Shown here one piece after another: positions 1 through 10,200 of a DNA stretch of 60,000 nucleotides. The position numbers and the translations under genes are program-made. Position 1 is the first letter of the stretch, and each line of letters begins with the position of its first letter. A model generated the notes under the pieces. It did not search any database. It was not told the DNA's origin and worked only from the letters and a program-made list of their open reading frames with translations. This stretch comes from Bolinopsis microptera (taxonomy: Eukaryota > Ctenophora > Tentaculata > Lobata > Bolinopsidae), in the NCBI RefSeq assembly GCF_026151205.1, contig NC_087078.1:312001-372000 (forward strand), given 5' to 3'.

Positions 1-309
1 TTATGATTAATTATCAAACATTAACTTTACTAACGGCATATAAATTTACTTTGGATTTTTATTTCATTTATGTCCTCATAGCCGTTTAATTATGTATTTC
101 TAAGAAATTTGTTAGTTTTTATTCCACGTTTTTTCTTTAATTATTTGCCCTCTAGAGCCATGTAAAAAGTGTTTTAAAATTGGAATTTCATTTTTTAAAC
201 GATTTTTGAGAAGAAATTACTTTGCAACGTCAGAATACTATGCTTGCCTGATATGGTGACGTGTTTCAGGAGCGTATTGTGCTCCTTTATCAAAATAACC
301 GTGTTTCAG

Positions 310-473
310 GAGCGTATTGTGGTAACACAAGCAGAATGCCACATCTCTCCAAAGTTAACTTCGAGCGTGAGGTCCAGAGGAGATTCACAAACAAGCGGGA
401 GAACATGAGCAGAGCTGAGCGGTACGAGATTGAGAAGAGGATCAATAAACCACTCGACCTGAAATACCAGTAA
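310..473 (+). CDS. Terminal exon of an unrecognised plus-strand gene
   Basis: A pyrimidine-rich acceptor ending TTTCAG at 304-309 opens a frame that runs to TAA at 471-473, giving about 54 residues. The C-terminus is highly charged and probably helical (FEREVQRRFTNKRENMSRAE, ending KPLDLKYQ). The exon begins with two bases that complete a codon, so at least one exon must lie upstream, outside the window. I do not recognise the family. The acceptor region is duplicated: the same 21 bases occur at 265-285, 36 bases upstream, so two acceptors could compete. The composition is clearly less AT-rich than the flanks, which supports coding. It could be a chance ORF, but the acceptor, the composition and the lysine/arginine-rich tail make a real terminal exon more likely. 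Confidence 0.45.
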
Positions 474-475
474 AC

Positions 476-2075
476 AGCTTTGTGCGTGATGTCATGGCGC
501 ACTGTGACGGTGTCATGGCGCACTGTGACGGTGTTATGACGTCACTTTCAGCTCCAATGTCGTCACACTAATCTGCAGTGGTGTCAGATTATCCAAATGA
601 ATAATCTGCTTAACTTCTTAGCTGTTGCTACTTATAATTATAAATGTTGATGCAATAGTAAGAAGTTTTCAGGCATATATACTTTATACAGTGTTGTTTG
701 TTTGCTCCTTTGTAAATTTTGTCGTTAGTTCCTATCTTGAATTATCGGTCCGGGTTGGGACAGAATACAAACGATTTGATTTTGAGGATAAGATGGCAAA
801 ATACAGTCACGACGCAGTTATATGGGTGTTTATAATTGTGGCATGAAATATCAAATTAGTTAAATTTTAATTAAGCGCCGTGGTTATATTTTGTCAAAAA
901 TACAAAAGTCTACAATAACCATTAAGTTTCCAATTTAAATATGCTTGTTTAGAAATGCGAGGCTGGTGTTATGTTTCACACTGGACAAATTGAAAGTATT
1001 AAAACATATTCAAAATTTGCAATTGATTCGATTAATTTGTATATATTGATCTGGCTTAGTATAAGATGAAAAGCAGGAAATATTGTGTATTACTATTTAG
1101 AACTTTGTGTTTACTATTTACATAATATTTCTTGTTATTACAGTAAAAATCTAACTCCGGTTCAGTCTCACGCCGTACAACTAAGTGTAAACATGTGTAA
1201 CTAAGTGTAATCATATTAAGTTATTATGAGCACGAAAATCTGTATTGATCAGGTATTAATCAGGTATTAATCTGGTTCGACCTAATTTTTCGAACACTAT
1301 TTGTCCCGGAGTAAGATTTTCACAGTATGTTATACAGTTTGCTAATAGTAATATCGAAGAGCGAATATTTTTACATTGCAGTAGATTTCACCCTCAATTC
1401 TTTTTAGTCAGTTTTATTTCTTTGAGTTTTTGGCTGGTTTCACGTTAATCAGAACCATAAAATTCAATTTTTAAGCAACTGCTTGATTGTGTTGTGCATT
1501 TTATTCAAATTCTTAATATTCATTATTCAAGTGAAAAAATTTTAAGTTTATTCTTCTGGAATATCAATAAAACGTGCTTATATTTTAAATTTTTCAACTG
1601 AATATTCATCTTTACAGCAAAGATTATTCGACTATTAATTTATAAAAATCTATTTATGCAATCAACAGTTACTTTTGAAGTTGAAATTTGTAATCATTTC
1701 ACGTTCATATATTTGTTTCTGCTATTTGAAATGCATACGAAATAATCATCCTGCAATTGATAGTGGCTAATCTATCTCACATTGTCTAACTTGTCTTCTG
1801 AAATAGCTGTAAATAAAACCAATTCAAGCCTATTTTTCAGTTTTTGAGACACCTGATATTTCGCGTTGGATAACATATCTGACGAGTCTCTACTACTATT
1901 CTCTATCTGACTTGAGATGTCAAAAACACACCATTTGTCAAAACGTCAAGTTTTAACCGTCAAAGCACGTATTAAGACGTCACACCACATGCTATGACGT
2001 CACACCACATGCTATGACGTCACACCACATGCTATGACGTCACATAATGACGGAACATCACGTTATGTAGTTTCT
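476..2075. other. AT-rich intergenic stretch
   Basis: No convincing exon is visible. Just after the terminal exon a short tandem duplication (488-540) carries GTCATGGCGCACTGTGACG twice. A 73-codon ORF at 625-846 has no splice context or recognisable domain. Three 20-bp copies containing the CRE-like octamer TGACGTCA lie at about 1977-2043, immediately 3' of the minus-strand membrane-protein gene. The remainder is low-complexity AT-rich DNA. Confidence 0.6.
1977..2043. repeat. 20-bp tandem repeat with CRE-like palindromes
   Basis: Three to four direct copies of a unit reading TGACGTCACACCACATGCTA. Each contains the palindrome TGACGTCA, which is the consensus cAMP-response element. Location just 3' of a stop codon argues against a promoter role, so the match may be incidental. 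Confidence 0.85.
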
Positions 2076-3863
2076 TCAGCCTGTTCCTGATTCCTCTGCG
2101 AAATACTGATCGTAGAAGGGGAAGAATGTGAACATGACGGTGTATGTGGTCCAGAGTAGTGCAGGTAAAATAGAAACTCCTGAAAACACGCTGACTCTCG
2201 AGAAACACATTATACACATCACCAGTAGTAACCAGAGAGAACCTGAGAGAAAGAGGTTGTTAGCTGGGGGGGGGGGGGGGGGGGGTACAATATTTACTTG
2301 TTAGCTGGGGGGGGGGGGGGGTACGACATTTACTTGTGGCTGACTTAACCAGTGCCCCACTATAACTAACCTATGACTGCCATAGAAGGAAGGAACCAGT
2401 GCCCCACTATAACTAACCTATGACTGCCATACAAGGAAGGAACCAGTGCCCCACTATAACTAACCTATGACTGCCATAGAAGGAAGGAACCAGTGCCCCA
2501 CATTAACTAACCTATGACTGCCATAGAAGGAAGGAACCAGTGCCCCACAATGAGGAGAGGAGGGTAGCTGAGTGCTATAAGAATGGCGGTGCAGCCCAGT
2601 AAGATGTAAGGAACCCCTCTTTTGAACCCCATCTGGTACCAGGACATGAACACTCCCAGTCCTAGGGTCCCGTATATACCTGAGAAGGTGTGTGGTAATG
2701 TAATCAGTTCAAACACAAGGAAATATTCAGTTCAGTGAACCTTATCAAGCTCTCTTCACTTGCTTGGTATTTAACGGGCAGTCAATAATAAATGTAAAGA
2801 GAGAAATTATAAATTATATCTCGCTCACCACACCATACCCCTCCGAAGATGTAGAACTCTAGTTTGAGAGGAGAGTCCAACACCACCTCGAACCAGGTCC
2901 GGGAGGAGTGGAGGAGACATCCCGCCCAGACCCCTACCCCCATTAGAGTAGGCAGGAACATGAAGATAAAACTAGTCACTATCTTCACTATCACTCTGTC
3001 ATCTTCGTGTGCTGGGTGTCTCCTGGCAAGGGTAACCATGGTAACTAGTAGTGTACTACTTATCAAGGGTAACCATGGTAACTAGTAGTGTACTACTTAT
3101 CAAGGGTAACCATGGTAACTAATAGTAGTCAAGGGTGGGCGAATGTGAGGGGACTCAATTAATTACATTTCACTATCAATTAATAACTTATTTCACTATT
3201 CATTATGAGCAAATTATTTCAAAGAATTTCACTCTTCCACCGAATGTAGTTTCCCCTAAAATGAAATGTTTTTACTTGATAAGCAGTACACATGGCTATG
3301 TGAAAGTAGAAATGGTAAAATATCAAAACTTTACCATTGTAACGGATAAGACGTTCAGATAAGCGGTAATAATTATAAAATAACCCTGTGTAGTTATTAA
3401 CTACTGATACTGTTGTTGTAATGTGAGGGAAACCAAAGCTTAGTGCTTTAGTGATTAATGGTAAAAGGAGTTAATTAAGACTTGTAAATACTTGTGTTAG
3501 TCACGGAGATGCTGGTTGTTATTAGTAAACGCTACGTTAAAAATTATTTTTGGTCTGCGGAAATTAAATTGATGTACGTCGTGTTTGAAGGCGTTTGACG
3601 CATTTTACTACAATAAACGGATTAAGATACAATTATTTGTGTTTTCGTAAACATTTTCTCACTGATCTCAAGAATTAAACATCAGGCATGACAAAAATCT
3701 ATAAATTATTACAAATTCCAGAACTATTAACACCCGGTACTGCACACAACAACACATAACAACATCGTATGACTGTATTGAATATAAGCAATAGTGTACA
3801 CTAAACCAGCGCTTACCTGGGAATCACTTCCACTACTGGGAAGTTGAAATAAGGAGCAGTCAT
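2076..3863 (-). CDS. Four-exon gene for a small four-helix membrane protein (complete)
   Basis: Exons on the minus strand are 3863-3817 (start ATG at 3863), 3022-2829, 2679-2512 and 2179-2076 (stop TGA). All boundaries are GT-AG and the phases agree; the total is 513 nt, 170 aa. The protein starts MTAPYFNFPVVEVIP, has a polar stretch (RRHPAHEDD), then four hydrophobic helices at about residues 27-48, 78-97, 103-125 and 134-155. It ends FYDQYFAEESGTG. No signal peptide is seen, and the short N-terminus suggests a polytopic endomembrane or plasma-membrane protein. I do not recognise the family, although the size resembles small TMEM-type proteins. Exon 3 and its donor are partly duplicated several times in the following intron (2346-2520). 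A GTAACC-type array sits just upstream of the exon 2 acceptor. A second ATG exon at 5338-5307 ends in the same phase and could be an alternative start. Confidence 0.8.
2261..2321. repeat. Two poly-G tracts in a short duplication
   Basis: Runs of about 20 and 14 G lie 20 bases apart, each preceded by TTGTTAGCTG and followed by the motif GTAC(A/G). The second G-run is therefore a duplicate of the first. The tracts lie in the last intron of the membrane-protein gene. Lengths in an assembly may be unreliable. Confidence 0.85.
2346..2548. repeat. 47-bp tandem repeat made of an exon end and its splice donor
   Basis: Four to five copies of a unit that on the minus strand reads exon 3's last bases (encoding GHWFLPSMAVI), the donor and about 12 intron bases. 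The copy that joins the exon is at 2512-2548; the others lie downstream in the intron. Each therefore carries its own potential 5' splice site (ATAG|GTTAGT). Confidence 0.9.
3027..3121. repeat. 37-bp repeat of GTAACCATGGTAAC type next to an acceptor
   Basis: Two and a half copies of a unit containing the palindromic core GGTAACCATGGTAACTAG. The first copy touches the minus-strand acceptor of exon 2 of the four-helix membrane protein (TTGCCAG at 3029-3023). Confidence 0.9.
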
Positions 3864-5306
3864 TCGATCATAAACCAGGCTTCCAACTTAACGGACCAAT
3901 GAGGGCGAGTTCGCGACTACAAAAACAAAGGGCGGGTTTCAAACTAAAGGAAGCAGGGGCGGGTTTCCAAGTAAACAAAAATGCAGGTTCAAATTGCAGC
4001 TGTGCCGTGAGAAAAGTGCTGACAGCTAGCTATTAAACATGTCATTATCTGAGCACGCTTATCAGTGGCGTATAACTATGGTAACTAGTAGTGGCGTTAG
4101 TGACTATCAGTTCACAAACACAATCACACAATCAGACTCGCGAGATACTACCATATGTAGCATATATGTAGAATATAATATGTAGTGTTTACATAATATG
4201 CTGTTATATACTAAACAGAGGAAAACAAATCATCGGCCGGTCTTATTTTCTTGTTTATATTTAGCGGGAACTAATATAAACTATATATTTACGTGACCTG
4301 TGAGGGAAAAGTACGTTTTGCCACTACAATGCACGTGTGACCATGGGTTACTATAGTGACGCCACTCGACTCACTGGCTGGACTATATGAGGAGTTGAAC
4401 GTTTAGTAATTTTAGTAATTTTAGTAATAAACACGAAATAAAAAGTAAACTTACATTGTGATACACAAGCTACGAAATGGTTAACGAGATCAACTTTGCA
4501 CATTTATCATGAATATTGTAATGAAATCATTTACATTACCCTCCTGATTAATCTACAGGAGAGGGGGGGGGGGTCACATCGCTACTCAACTAGAGTTTTT
4601 GTTTATTAAGCTCCTTGAGTTAGGAATCATTACAGTAGCAATTCTGCAGAGTTTACTACTTCTACTACTGCTACTACTGCAGAGTTTAATATTAAAAAAG
4701 TTACACAGTTCTAAGTGTTTCAAATCTGATATCAGAAAATGAACAAAAACAAAGACATCTCAAAATACCAGGCATCGGACGATAACTAAAACAACTGTAC
4801 AGCAACTTACTAAATACTAAGAAACGAACTCATTTAAATTTTGAGGCCAGCTTTCTTTAAATACATTAACCATATCATTGCTGATTAATCTTTAAAGTGA
4901 GCACTTTGAGCCGCTAGACTTTACAAGATAACACAAAACTTAAAATACCTGACGGCCAGTAAAGAAAACTTAAACGAGTTATTTTATAGGATTATAAGGG
5001 CTGGCGAGTGACTACTTTATCCTTAATAATGTTCGCATTAATTTGATAACTTACTGTACTGCAGCATACGACTATTAAACTAGTCTACAAACAAAGAGTT
5101 ACTTCAAAAGTAAGTAAAATGCTAGCCGACTTTAGTTGCTCATTATAAGTGCATAATCTCTTCATAAAGACGATTCAAAATATCATATTACAATATAATC
5201 ATACAGTTCACACACAATGATTAATTGATAAGCAAGAAGAAATCTCAAATCTATTAATTTAATCAATAAATTAACTAATTAATAAACTAATTAATTAACT
5301 TCTTAC

Positions 5307-5338
5307 CTCAAATTCAAGTAAGATCCGGATCCGTACAT
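5307..5338 (-). CDS. Possible alternative first coding exon
   Basis: On the minus strand an ATG at 5338 opens MYGSGSYLNL and runs into a near-consensus donor TTGAG|GTAAGAAG. It leaves two bases (AG), exactly as exon 1 at 3863-3817 does. It would therefore splice in frame to the exon starting at 3022 and swap the first 15 residues of the four-helix protein. It could equally be a first exon of an unrelated gene or a chance ATG. Confidence 0.25.
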
Positions 5339-6253
5339 AGCTCATTCAAGTTCAATGTCACTCGCTAGTAGACACTACTATGTACATGTTAACAAAGCTT
5401 TGAGCTAGGTAAGGAAAATCAGGAAATAGTAGCACAATTACAAAGATACTAGATTGTAGAGTTAGGAATAAGTGAATACAGAGGAAAATGTGATATAATA
5501 TGATAACTGTAGTTTCCTATTGTTAGTAGAATGATAATACTAGTACTGATAATGGAGGAGTGGTAATGTATTCTGACACAAGAGGAATTGTTAATTATTA
5601 CAGCTCCTACAATGCACGTGTGACCATGGGTTACTATAGTGACGCGCACAATACGAAACTGTCAGGAAACATGGCTAAAGTGAGACGATTGTTCAATGTT
5701 CAATCGTCTAAATACACAAATAGTAGAGTAAAAGAGGATAGAACATCTACGATATTAAACTTCAAGTTCTTGAGAGGTACAGAATAGTGTGAGCATGATT
5801 AGTTATTATAAAGGAGCACGCAGAGGGATAGCTCAATTTTACACTGCAACATAATTATGTAGTAGTAACAGTGTACACCACTCAAATACAGAACCCTAAA
5901 AGTTGCAGTTACAACTTACAGAAGCGGCTTATTGGCTAGAACGTCAAGTTTCGAGGGGGCTTCTTCAAAGTCGAAAGGAGCATGATTAGTTATTATAAAG
6001 GAGCATGATTTGGTGCACTAAATGGTATTGTGTCAGTACTTTCAACAGCGTTAGTCCACGATATCAGACTGTAATTTAAATTAGGGTAACTCCGTGACGA
6101 ACTAAACTCCGTGACGCTGTTTACGTGTTTATTGACTAAACACCACTTTATGTTAAACAATATTATCCTTTCTGTTATAACAACAAGTAGTAACACTTTC
6201 TGTTTCGTTACATTTCCATCCATTGAAATATTAAAGCGAACCAGGCTACGTAA

Positions 6254-6303
6254 AGTGGCGTAACGTTGCCTGTTGGCGCCCCCCCCCCCCCCCCCCCCCC
6301 CCG
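6254..6303. mobile_element. Short hAT-like remnant with poly-C, flanked by 8-bp duplication
   Basis: The 50-bp segment starts AGTGGCGTAACGTTGCCTG and ends in about 24 C. It is flanked by CTACGTAA on both sides (6246-6253 and 6304-6311). Its start matches the element at 56045-56146, which has full inverted ends. An 8-bp target duplication is what hAT transposases make. Confidence 0.5.
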
Positions 6304-6389
6304 CTACGTAAAGTGTCACTGTTTCGATTCTCGTTGCGATGCTTTAAAAAACATTACCTTTTCTCTTTTTCTTTTAGCACGCGGCAATA

Positions 6390-6420
6390 TCTTACTATAT
6401 ATAAAGCAATATAATACTAG
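6390..6420 (+). mobile_element. Minute Helitron-like end pair
   Basis: Reads A|TCTTACTATATATAAAG, then 14 bases ending CTAG|T. The 17-base start is identical to those at 24853 and 28425. A 5' TC, a 3' CTAG and insertion between A and T are the Helitron signature. At only 31 bases it would be an extreme internal deletion. Confidence 0.35.
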
Positions 6421-6453
6421 TGCAGTGAGTTGTAGTAGTAAACATTAAACTAC

Positions 6454-6557
6454 CTGTTGAAGACCACTAGTTCCACATCAGAGGACCCCACACTCTTCAC
6501 AACTCCGCTTACATCAAACGATCTGGTGCTGTGGGAGCTTTTATCTAGCTTAAGGGT
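6454..6557 (-). CDS. Putative internal exon of an unknown minus-strand gene
   Basis: On the minus strand an acceptor TTCTCCGCAG precedes an open stretch of 104 bases encoding TLKLDKSSHSTRSFDVSGVV and ending DVELVVFN. A donor AACAG|GTAGTT follows. Composition is more GC-rich than the flanks, and the GTAACTATGG motif occurs twice in the presumed upstream intron, as it does beside real exons in this window. No partner exon could be joined with confidence, so this rests on splice motifs and sequence character only. Confidence 0.35.
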
Positions 6558-7218
6558 CTGCGGAGAACTAGTAGTATTACTCAGTTGTTTTACTATGGTA
6601 ACTAATTCTGTAACTATGGTAACTTACTCAGTTTCAGTCTTTATCTCTAAATAATGAGATGAAAAAGAAAACTTTCTGTGAAAATATAGCGAGGAGTATT
6701 ATAAAGTATACAATATGTCCTCACATTGTTCTCTCTTTCAAGAAAGTGATTCCTTGTTTTTAGCTTCTTGTTCAGTTCTATCATAACTTTCATCTCTTCT
6801 TTCTTTTTCTGTGGGTTAATATTTTATTAGGTCATCATGATAGTAACACTAGACAAATATATTCAATTCATAACTTAACTCAATTAAAAAACTTGAATAG
6901 TTTATTAGCCGTAATCCCTTTGAGGAATATCGACTGCAAAAAATAAAATTCATTTCATAATGTTGTTCAGTTTTCTCCGCTCTATCAGTCGAAACTAAGC
7001 TCCTTATAAATAAGGTACACGTTAGTATAATACATAGTACATGTACACGTTGTAATGTAGAAGAGAATACAAATTCCGGGCCTGCTCACTTGTAAGCAAA
7101 CCCTATAATAATATGGTTACCATAGTTACCAATAACCCTATAATAATCTAAATGAAGAAAACAGAGCTGTAAAACTCATTGCTGAGCAGGATAAGGTGTT
7201 CATCATTGTGACAATAAG

Positions 7219-10200
7219 CTAATAAGCACTGGTGTATTCAGTTTCCTTCTCAAACACTGTGAAACTAACCTCTAAATCCTGAGTCTGCTCCTCTAACACT
7301 GTGAAACTAACCTCTAAATCCTGAGTCTGCTCCTCTAACACTGTGAAACTAACCTCTAAATCCTGAGTCTGCTCCTCTAACACTGTGAAACTAACCTCTA
7401 AATCCTGAGTCTGTTCCTCTAACACTGTGAAACTAACCTCTAAATCCTGAGTCTGCTCCTCTAACACTGTGAAACTAACCTCTAAATCCTGAGTCTGCTC
7501 CTCTAACACTGTGAAACTAACCTCCAAATCCTGAGTCTGCTCCTCTAACACTGTGAAACTAACCTCTAAATCCTGAGTCTGCTCCTCTAACACTGTGAAA
7601 CTAACCTCTAAATCCTGAGTCTGCTCCTCTAACACTGTGAAACTAACCTCTAAATCCTGAGTCTGTTCCTCTAACACTGTGAAACTAACCTCTAAATCCT
7701 GAGTCTGCTCCTCTAACACTGTGAAACTAACCTCTAAATCCTGAGTCTGCTCCTCAAACACTGTGAAACTAACCTCTAAATCCTGAGTGTGCTCCTCTAA
7801 CACTGTGAAACTAACCTCTAAATCCTGAGTCTGCTCCTCTAACACTGTGAAACTAACCTCTAAATCCTGAGTCTGCTCCTCTAACACTGTGAAACTAACC
7901 TCTAAATCCTGAGTCTGCTCCTCTAACACTGTGAAACTAACCTCTAAATCCTGAGTCTGCTCCTCTAACACTGTGAAACTAACCTCTAAATCCTGAGTCT
8001 GCTCCTCTAACACTGTGAAACTAACCTCTAAATCCTGAGTCTGCTCCTCTAACACTGTGAAACTAACCTCTAAATCCTGAGTCTGCTCCTCAAACACTGT
8101 GAAACTAACCTCTAAATCCTGAGTCTGCTCCTCTAACACTGTGAAACTAACCTCTAAATCCTGAGTCTGCTCCTCTAAAACTGTGAAACTAACCTCTAAA
8201 TCCTGAGTCTGCTCCTCTAAAACTGTGAAACTAACCTCTAAATCCTGAGTCTGCTCCTCTAACACTGTGAAACTAACCTCTAAATCCTGAGTCTGCTCCT
8301 CTAACACTGTGAAACTAACCTCTAAATCCTGAGTCTGTTCCTCTAACACTGTGAAACTAACCTCTAAATCCTGAGTCTGCTCCTCTAACACTGTGAAACT
8401 AACCTCTAAATCCTGAATCTGTTCCTCTAACACTGTGAAACTAACCTCTAAATCCTGAGTCTGCTCCTCTAACACTGTGAAACTAACCTCTAAATCCTGA
8501 GTCTGTTCCTCTAACACTGTGAAACTAACCTCTAAATCCTGAGTCTGCTCCTCTAACACTGTGAAACTAACCTCTAAATCCTGAGTCTGCTCCTCTAACA
8601 CTGTGAAACTAACCTCTAAATCCTGAGTCTGCTCCTCAAACACTGTGAAACTAACCTCTAAATCCTGAGTCTGCTCCTCTAACACTGTGAAACTAACCTC
8701 TAAATCCTGAGTCTGCTCCTCTAACACTGTGAAACTAACCTCTAAATCCTGAGTCTGCTCCTCTAACACTGTGAAACTAACCTCTAAATCCTGAGTCTGC
8801 TCCTCTAACACTGTGAAACTAACCTCTAAATCCTGAGTCTGCTCCTCTAACACTGTGAAACTAACCTCTAAATCCTGAGTCTGCTCCTCTAACACTGTGA
8901 AACTAACCTCTAAATCCTGAGTCTGCTCCTCTAACCCTGTGAAACTAACCTCTAAATCCTGAGTCTGCTCCTCAAACACTGTGAAACTAACCTCTAAATC
9001 CTGAGTCTGCTCCTCTAACACTGTGAAACTAATCTCTAAATCCTGAGTCTGCTCCTCTAAAACTGTGAAACTAACCTCTAAATCCTGAGTCTGCTCCTCT
9101 AAAACTGTGAAACTAACCTCTAAATCCTGAGTCTGCTCCTCTAACACTGTGAAACTAACCTCTAAATCCTGAGTCTGCTCCTCTAACACTGTGAAACTAA
9201 CCTCTAAATCCTGAGTCTGTTCCTCTAACACTGTGAAACTAACCTCTAAATCCTGAGTCTGCTCCTCTAACACTGTGAAACTAACCTCTAAATCCTGAGT
9301 CTGTTCCTCTAACACTGTGAAACTAACCTCTAAATCCTGAGTCTGCTCCTCTAACACTGTGAAACTAACCTCTAAATCCTGAGTCTGCTCCTCTAACACT
9401 GTGAAACTAACCTCTAAATCCTGAGTCTGCTCCTCTAACACTGTGAAACTAACCTCTAAATCCTGAGTCTGCTCCTCTAACACTGTGAAACTAACCTCTA
9501 AATCCTGAGTCTGCTCCTCTAACACTGTGAAACTAACCTCTAAATCCTGAGTCTGCTCCTCTAACACTGTGAAACTAACCTCTAAATCCTGAGTCTGTTC
9601 CTCTAACACTGTGAAACTAACCTCTAAATCCTGAGTCTGCTCCTCTAACACTGTGAAACTAACCTCTAAATCCTGAGTCTGCTCCTCTAACACTGTGAAA
9701 CTAACCTCTAAATCCTGAGTCTGCTCCTCTAACACTGTGAAACTAACCTCTAAATCCTGAGTCTGTTCCTCTAACACTGTGAAACTAACCTCTAAATCCT
9801 GAGTCTGCTCCTCTAACACTGTGAAACTAACCTCTAAATCCTGAGTCTGCTCCTCTAACACTGTGAAACTAACCTCTAAATCCTGAGTCTGCTCCTCTAA
9901 CACTGTGAAACTAACCTCTAAATCCTGAGTCTGCTCCTCTAACACTGTGAAACTAACCTCTAAATCCTGAGTCTGCTCCTCTAACACTGTGAAACTAACC
10001 TCTAAATCCTGAGTCTGTTCCTCTAACACTGTGAAACTAACCTCTAAATCCTGAGTCTGCTCCTCTAACACTGTGAAACTAACCTCTAAATCCTGAGTCT
10101 GCTCCTCTAACACTGTGAAACTAACCTCTAAATCCTGAGTCTGCTCCTCTAACACTGTGAAACTAACCTCTAAATCCTGAGTCTGTTCCTCTAACACTGT

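Larger units (their letters stand above)
3864..6453. other. Upstream/intergenic region of the membrane-protein gene
   Basis: Mostly AT-rich sequence without long coding exons. It includes a stretch of about 38 bases at 4325-4362 repeated at 5608-5645, centred on TGACCATGGGTTACTATAG. It also includes a possible alternative first exon at 5307-5338, G- and C-runs at 4562-4572 and 6279-6302, and a 75-codon ORF at 5560-5787 that covers the second copy of the repeated stretch and is not convincing as a gene. Confidence 0.5.

Noticed and set aside
5560-5787. 75-codon ORF
   Set aside because: Overlaps a duplicated non-coding block and has no splice sites, domain or codon signature.
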